Shown piece by piece: positions 5,379-9,200 of a stretch of DNA of 9,200 nt. The translations under genes and the position numbers were made by a program. Below the pieces are notes generated by a model. That model worked only from the letters and a program-made list of their open reading frames with translations. It did not search any database and was not told the origin of the DNA. The stretch's first letter is position 1. Every line of letters begins with the position of its first letter. Source of the DNA: Candidatus Dormiibacterota bacterium (GTDB lineage: Bacteria; Chloroflexota; Dormibacteria; UBA8260; Bog-877); contig PKXR01000136.1 in the NCBI GenBank assembly GCA_003133485.1, positions 713-9,912 of the forward strand. Direction: 5' to 3'.

Positions 5379-6641
5379 TTGCCCTTTCTGGCCACCGGGC
5401 TTAGCCACCATCTGGCACCCCTGCCGGTTCGCGAGCGGCTCCATCTGGACGAAGCTCAGATCGTGGAGTCGCTACGAGCGCTGGTTGGCCATGCCGGTCT
5501 AACGGGAGCAGTCTGCCTCAGCACCTGCAACCGGACTGAGTTCTACGTCACCACCAGGGACGATCGCCAGAGCCAGCAGGCTACCGCTCGTTTCTTTCAC
5601 TACATGTCTCCTGGTCCTGCCTATGCCGAGCTCATCTACAGCCACCCTGGCCGGGACGGGCTGCACCACACCTTCAGAGTCGCCAGCGGACTGGACAGCG
5701 TGGTGCTGGGGGAGGCCCAGGTGCTGGCTCAGTTCAAGCGGGCCCACCGGTTGGCCCAGCAGGCCGGCACCATCGACGCCGAACTCGATCTGGTGATGCG
5801 CCGCGCCGTGGAGACTGCCAAGCGGGTGCGAACCTCCACCGGCATCTCGCGCCAGGCGGTCGGTTACGGCCAGGCGGCGACCGCGGTCGCCAAAGAGCAC
5901 CTCGGTGAGCTGACCGGTATGGGAGCGGTGATCGTGGGGGCGGGGAGCGTGGGCAATGCCACGGCCCGGCTGCTCAAGCGGGCGGGCGCCGCGCCCCTGT
6001 TCGTGGCCCGCCGGGGCCACAAGGCGCAGGCCTTGGCCCAGTCTCTGGGGGCGGAGTCGGTGGAACTGGAGCAGTTGCCGGAGCTGGCCAATTCGGTGCG
6101 GTTGATCGTTTCGTGCACCAGCAGCGAGGACCGGGTGATCAGTCGGAACTTGGTTTCGGAACTGAGAAGGGCTCAGGATGGAGCCCAGGGTCTCCTAATC
6201 CTGGACCTGGCGGTGCCACGGGACGTCGAGCCCGATGCGGCCCAGGTCGATGGGGTGACCCTGCTCGATCTGGACCAGTTGGGGGAGGTCATCAGGCAGA
6301 ACCTGAGCCAGCGCGAGGGCCACCGGCCTGCTGCAGAAGCGGTGGTGGAGGCGGCGATCTCCGAGCTGGAGCTCGAGTTGGGCAGGCGTGCGGCCGTGCC
6401 GTTGATCACCGCGCTGGTGGATCGCGCCGAGCTGGTCCGGCAGGGCGAGCTGGCCCGGACTCTGTCCCGGATGAGACCTCTCAGCGACGAGGAGCGCGCC
6501 CATCTGGAGCGGCTCACCCAGGCGATCGCCGCCAAACTACTGCATCACCCCATCGCCTTCTTGCGGCAGCATGCCGACGATCCCGAGAGGCGCCAGCTGG
6601 TGGAGGAGGCTTTCGGTCTGGAGGGAGCGCAGGACGATTGA
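5379..6641 (+). CDS. hemA: Glutamyl-tRNA reductase, 420 aa
   Basis: This NADPH-dependent enzyme reduces glutamyl-tRNA(Glu) to glutamate-1-semialdehyde, the first committed step of the C5 pathway to tetrapyrroles. The N-terminal TGLSHHLAPLPVRERL is the family signature. The catalytic cysteine is Cys50 in CLSTCNRTEFY. VASGLDSVVLGEAQVLAQF (101-119) is the conserved segment of the catalytic domain. The nucleotide-binding loop is GAGSVGNATARLL (187-199), and the C-terminal helical dimerisation domain is complete. Length is typical. TTG at 5379 was chosen because the conserved sequence begins four codons later and a TATACT element lies just upstream. An in-frame open extension leftward crosses the promoter and is unlikely to be translated. 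It is the first gene of a four-gene operon, and its TGA overlaps the hemC start by four bases. Confidence 0.96.
   Translation: MPFLATGLSHHLAPLPVRERLHLDEAQIVESLRALVGHAGLTGAVCLSTCNRTEFYVTTRDDRQSQQATARFFHYMSPGPAYAELIYSHPGRDGLHHTFRVASGLDSVVLGEAQVLAQFKRAHRLAQQAGTIDAELDLVMRRAVETAKRVRTSTGISRQAVGYGQAATAVAKEHLGELTGMGAVIVGAGSVGNATARLLKRAGAAPLFVARRGHKAQALAQSLGAESVELEQLPELANSVRLIVSCTSSEDRVISRNLVSELRRAQDGAQGLLILDLAVPRDVEPDAAQVDGVTLLDLDQLGEVIRQNLSQREGHRPAAEAVVEAAISELELELGRRAAVPLITALVDRAELVRQGELARTLSRMRPLSDEERAHLERLTQAIAAKLLHHPIAFLRQHADDPERRQLVEEAFGLEGAQDD
6620..6627 (+). promoter_or_regulatory. Shine-Dalgarno sequence of hemC inside the hemA 3' end
   Basis: GGAGGGAG lies ten bases before the TTG at 6638 and supports that rare start codon. 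It would let ribosomes finishing hemA re-initiate on hemC. Confidence 0.55.
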
Positions 6642-7513
6642 TCGCGCTCGCCACTAGGGGGAGCGCACTCGCCCTGGCCCAGGCGGAGCTGGCGATGACC
6701 GCCCTCAGGTCGAGGTTCCCCGATCAGGAGTTCACCGCAGTGGTGGTGGACTCAGATGGGGACCTGAGCCCGGCCACCCTGGCCCCCGACCTGCCCGGGC
6801 AGGGCTGGTTCACCTCACGGCTGGAGCGTGCTCTGATCAGCGGTCAGGTTGACGGGGCGATCCACAGCGCTAAGGACCTCCCTACCGATCTCTCCCCAGA
6901 TCTCGTTATTGCCGGATTTCTGCCGCGCGCGGATCCCCGGGACGCCCTGGTCACCGCCGACCTGGCGACGCTCGCGGAGCTGCCTCGTGGCGCCCGCGTC
7001 GGCACCTCCTCGCCCCGGCGGGCGGCGCAGCTGCTGGCCCTGCGGTCCGACCTGGAAGTGATGACCATCCGGGGCAACGTCGGCACCAGGGTCCGCAAGG
7101 TGCGCGAGGGGGAGTTCGACGCCTGCGTCATTGCCGTGGCCGGACTGGTCCGTCTCGATCGTGAGCGGGACGGACAGCCCCTCGACCCGTTGCGGGAGTG
7201 CACTCCCGCCCCCGCGCAGGGAGCGATAGCCATCCAGGCCCGGGTCGACAGCCAGTTCGCCGAGATGGCGGCGGCGGTAGACGACCGGGTCACCAGAAGC
7301 TGTGTCGAGGCCGAACGGCTGGTGCTGACCCTGATGGGCGGAGGCTGCCGGCTGCCGCTCGGCACTCTGGCCGAGCCCCTGGGCTCGGCGCGCGCGCGCC
7401 TGACCGTTGCCTGGGCGGCGGAGCCTGGCTTGGCAGTGAGGCGAATCACCGACGAGACCTCCTTGGAGGGCTTATCAGAGCTGGCGAACTCGATGACCCA
7501 GCAACTGCGGTGA
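6638..7513 (+). CDS. hemC: Porphobilinogen deaminase (hydroxymethylbilane synthase), 291 aa
   Basis: The enzyme joins four porphobilinogen molecules into hydroxymethylbilane. Visible family segments are LATRGSALALAQAE at the N-terminus, AIHSAKDLP (74-82) with the catalytic Asp80, GTSSPRRAAQLLALR (122-136), IRGNVGTRVRKV (144-155) and GGGCRLPLG (234-242). In the last, Cys237 should carry the dipyrromethane cofactor. The loop that reads GGKGLFxKELE in E. coli is altered to PGQGWFTSRLE (53-63), so the usual Lys is Gln and the KE pair is SR. The protein is slightly shorter than the usual 300-315 residues. It starts at TTG 6638, overlapping the hemA stop as TTGA, because the conserved sequence begins immediately and a Shine-Dalgarno precedes it. 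The frame is open far upstream inside hemA, but that part is out-of-frame shadow. The gene end overlaps hemD as GTGA. Confidence 0.95.
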   Translation: MIALATRGSALALAQAELAMTALRSRFPDQEFTAVVVDSDGDLSPATLAPDLPGQGWFTSRLERALISGQVDGAIHSAKDLPTDLSPDLVIAGFLPRADPRDALVTADLATLAELPRGARVGTSSPRRAAQLLALRSDLEVMTIRGNVGTRVRKVREGEFDACVIAVAGLVRLDRERDGQPLDPLRECTPAPAQGAIAIQARVDSQFAEMAAAVDDRVTRSCVEAERLVLTLMGGGCRLPLGTLAEPLGSARARLTVAWAAEPGLAVRRITDETSLEGLSELANSMTQQLR

Positions 7514-8295
7514 CCACTTCGACCCTGCTCGGCCGCCGCATTCTGGTGACCCGGGCGAGGCACCAGGCCGAGGAGCTGATGGAGATGCTCCGGGGACGTG
7601 GGGCGGAGCCGCTTTCGGTGCCCTTGATGGAGCTGAAGCCGCTCCTAAGCGAGGCGGAGTTCCAGGCTCTGGGTGAGGGAATTCTCTCGGGGCGGTGGGA
7701 TGATGTGGTCTTCACCAGTGCCAACGCGGTGCGGCTGGTCTTGCCCCCATGCTCGGGCACCGGCCCCGGCGTACGGATCTTCACCATCGGGCCAGGCACC
7801 GCCGCCGCCGCCACTGAGCGCGGCTGGGGCGTGGAGCCGTTGCCCTCGACCTTTGTCGCCGAGTCGCTGGCAGCGCAGCTTCTCAATGAGGGCGTCGCCG
7901 AGCGGAGGATTCTCCTGCCCAGAGCGGCCGGGGCGAGGGAGGTCCTGCCGGAGGCGCTGGCGCAGGCTGGCGCGGAATTAGAGGTCGTTGCCCTCTACCG
8001 GATGAGGCCCGACGAGGCGGCGAGACCGATGTTGGAGAGGGCCCTCGACGGGCCTGCTCTGGACTGCATCGTATTCGCCAGTGGCAGCTCGGTGGATTGC
8101 TTCCAGGCGCTGCGGGGCGCCCGCGAACTGTCCCGCGCGGTGCTGGTCGCCTGCATCGGGCCGATCACCGCCCAGGCCGCAAAGGACGCCGGAATCCAAC
8201 CCGGACTGGTCGCCGCGGAGCACTCGCTGGACGGGCTCGTCGCCGCCTTGGAGATGGAGCTCGGCCCGTTACCGGAAAATAGGCGCCAGCCATGA
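7510..8295 (+). CDS. hemD: Uroporphyrinogen III synthase, 261 aa
   Basis: The enzyme cyclises hydroxymethylbilane with inversion of ring D to give uroporphyrinogen III, the branch point to heme, siroheme and cobalamin. HemD sequences diverge strongly, but several marks are present: RRILVTRARHQAEEL at the start, DDVVFTSANAVRLVL (64-78), LDCIVFASGSSVDCFQAL in the C-terminal half, and the closing IGPITAQAAKDAG followed by AAEHSLDGLVAAL. The two-lobed length of about 260 residues is normal, and it is not fused to a SUMT methyltransferase (CobA/HemX domain). GTG 7510 overlaps the hemC stop (GTGA). No strong Shine-Dalgarno is visible, which fits coupled translation. Its TGA overlaps the hemB start as ATGA. 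Position between hemC and hemB makes the assignment firm. Confidence 0.93.
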   Translation: MTTSTLLGRRILVTRARHQAEELMEMLRGRGAEPLSVPLMELKPLLSEAEFQALGEGILSGRWDDVVFTSANAVRLVLPPCSGTGPGVRIFTIGPGTAAAATERGWGVEPLPSTFVAESLAAQLLNEGVAERRILLPRAAGAREVLPEALAQAGAELEVVALYRMRPDEAARPMLERALDGPALDCIVFASGSSVDCFQALRGARELSRAVLVACIGPITAQAAKDAGIQPGLVAAEHSLDGLVAALEMELGPLPENRRQP

Positions 8296-9200
8296 GCTTT
8301 CCCGAGGACCGTCCGCGTCGGCTCCGTCGCAACGCCTTGCTTCGAGGCCTGGTCAGCGAGGTGTCGCTGACTCCCAAACAGCTGATCCTGCCCGTCTTCG
8401 TCAGCGACGCCATCCCGGCCCGTCGCGAGGTTCCGACCATGCCGGGGATCTTCCAGGAGACCTCTGAATCCCTGGTGCAGGTGGCCGAGGAGGCAGTTGA
8501 ATTGGGGATCCCGGGGATGATCCTGTTCGGGATCCCGACTCACAAGGACAAGGAGGGATCGGGCGCCTGGGACGACCAGGGGGTGATCCAGGTGGCGCTC
8601 CGGCGGCTCCGGGACGCGGTGGGAGACCGCCTGCTGCTGATTGCGGACAACTGCCTCGACGAATTCACCGATCACGGCCACTGCGGCGTCCTCACCGCAT
8701 CTGGCGAGGTAGACAACGACGCCACCATCGCGCTCTACGCCAGAACCGCGGTCAGCCAGGCATCGGCCGGGGCTGACATCATTGCCCCTTCGGGAATGAT
8801 GGACGGCCAGGTGGGTGCGATCCGGGGCGCTCTGGACCAGGCCGGTTTTGGCCAAACTGCAATCCTGGCCTACGCTGCCAAGTACGCCTCCTCCTTCTAC
8901 GGACCTTTCCGCGACGCGGCCGACTGTCGACCCCAATTTGGTGATCGGCGTGGCTACCAGATGGATCCCGCTAACCGACGGGAGGCGATGCGCGAGATCG
9001 AAACGGACCTGCTGGAGGGAGCCGATCTCTTGATGATCAAACCCGCCCTGCCCTACCTGGACGTAGTGCTCGACGCCCGCCAGCACTTCGACCAGCCGCT
9101 CGGCGTCTTTAGCGTCAGTGGGGAGTACGCGATGCTCAAGGCCGGGGCCGCGGCCGGCGCTCTGGACCTCCAGGAGACGGTGTTGGAGACGCACTTGGCC
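8292..9200 (+). CDS. hemB: Porphobilinogen synthase (delta-aminolevulinate dehydratase), 3' end outside window
   Basis: The enzyme condenses two 5-aminolevulinate molecules to porphobilinogen. The 303 residues seen are about nine tenths of the usual 325-335; the reading frame is still open at the window edge. PRRLRRN at the N-terminus is typical. The two Schiff-base lysines are Lys197 in AYAAKYASSFYGPFRDAA and Lys250 in LLMIKPALPYLDVV. IIAPSGMMDGQV, FGDRRGYQMDPANRREA and SVSGEYAM are further family segments. The metal loop reads DNCLDEFTDHGHCG (119-132): it keeps Cys121 and Cys131 but has Asp123 where zinc enzymes such as that of E. coli have the second of three Cys ligands. This intermediate form differs from both the CxC...C zinc type and the Cys-less AxD type. 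ATG 8292 overlaps the hemD stop (ATGA). Confidence 0.97.
   Translation, partial: MSFPEDRPRRLRRNALLRGLVSEVSLTPKQLILPVFVSDAIPARREVPTMPGIFQETSESLVQVAEEAVELGIPGMILFGIPTHKDKEGSGAWDDQGVIQVALRRLRDAVGDRLLLIADNCLDEFTDHGHCGVLTASGEVDNDATIALYARTAVSQASAGADIIAPSGMMDGQVGAIRGALDQAGFGQTAILAYAAKYASSFYGPFRDAADCRPQFGDRRGYQMDPANRREAMREIETDLLEGADLLMIKPALPYLDVVLDARQHFDQPLGVFSVSGEYAMLKAGAAAGALDLQETVLETHLA

Noticed and set aside
6113..6637. Upstream in-frame extension of hemC into hemA
   Set aside because: The extension is Gly/Arg/Ala-rich and out of frame with hemA, while HemC homology starts at 6638 next to a Shine-Dalgarno.
7198..7509. Upstream in-frame extension of hemD into hemC
   Set aside because: No HemD-like sequence precedes GTG 7510; the stretch is a shadow of hemC.
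6844..7563. 239-codon minus-strand frame opposite hemC
   Set aside because: Ser/Arg-rich composition typical of an antisense shadow; the plus strand encodes a clear HemC.
7995..9194. Very long open frame (399 codons) on the minus strand opposite hemD and hemB
   Set aside because: It lies antisense to two well-supported hem genes whose conserved motifs explain the sequence; its product is unrecognisable and such frames are common in GC-rich DNA.

Overview
The window is about two-thirds G+C, densely coded, and looks like an ordinary chromosomal housekeeping segment of a high-GC bacterium. Start codons are often GTG or TTG. TANNNT -10 hexamers lie exactly six bases before three start codons, which is the signature of leaderless mRNAs. 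Together with the gene content this points to an actinobacterial-type lineage or a related high-GC Terrabacteria group (Dormibacterota or Chloroflexota are also possible). I cannot place it more precisely from sequence alone. I see no mobile element, CRISPR array, tRNA or rRNA.

Left part (1-2707): a small unrecognised ORF (69-308) overlaps by four bases a radical SAM protein of unknown substrate (305-1603). A site-2-type M50 membrane metalloprotease (1730-2707) follows with its own leaderless promoter. Middle (2718-5283): ribosomal protein L31 (rpmE) and peptide chain release factor 1 (prfA) on the plus strand, then a convergent DEDDh 3'-5' exonuclease gene on the minus strand with long low-complexity tails. 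prmC, the usual partner of prfA, is not downstream of it.

Right part (5284-9200): a 95-base divergent promoter region separates the exonuclease from a heme/tetrapyrrole operon hemA-hemC-hemD-hemB. These genes encode glutamyl-tRNA reductase, porphobilinogen deaminase, uroporphyrinogen III synthase and porphobilinogen synthase. All three junctions are four-base stop/start overlaps, using TTG, GTG and ATG in turn, so the four enzymes are probably translationally coupled. Together they convert glutamyl-tRNA to uroporphyrinogen III, apart from the aminomutase HemL, which is not in the window. hemB runs off the right edge.

The least explained parts are the radical SAM protein with its small overlapping partner, the repeated leaderless promoter layout, and the repeat cluster upstream of hemA. 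Nothing here clearly amounts to a new biological system.
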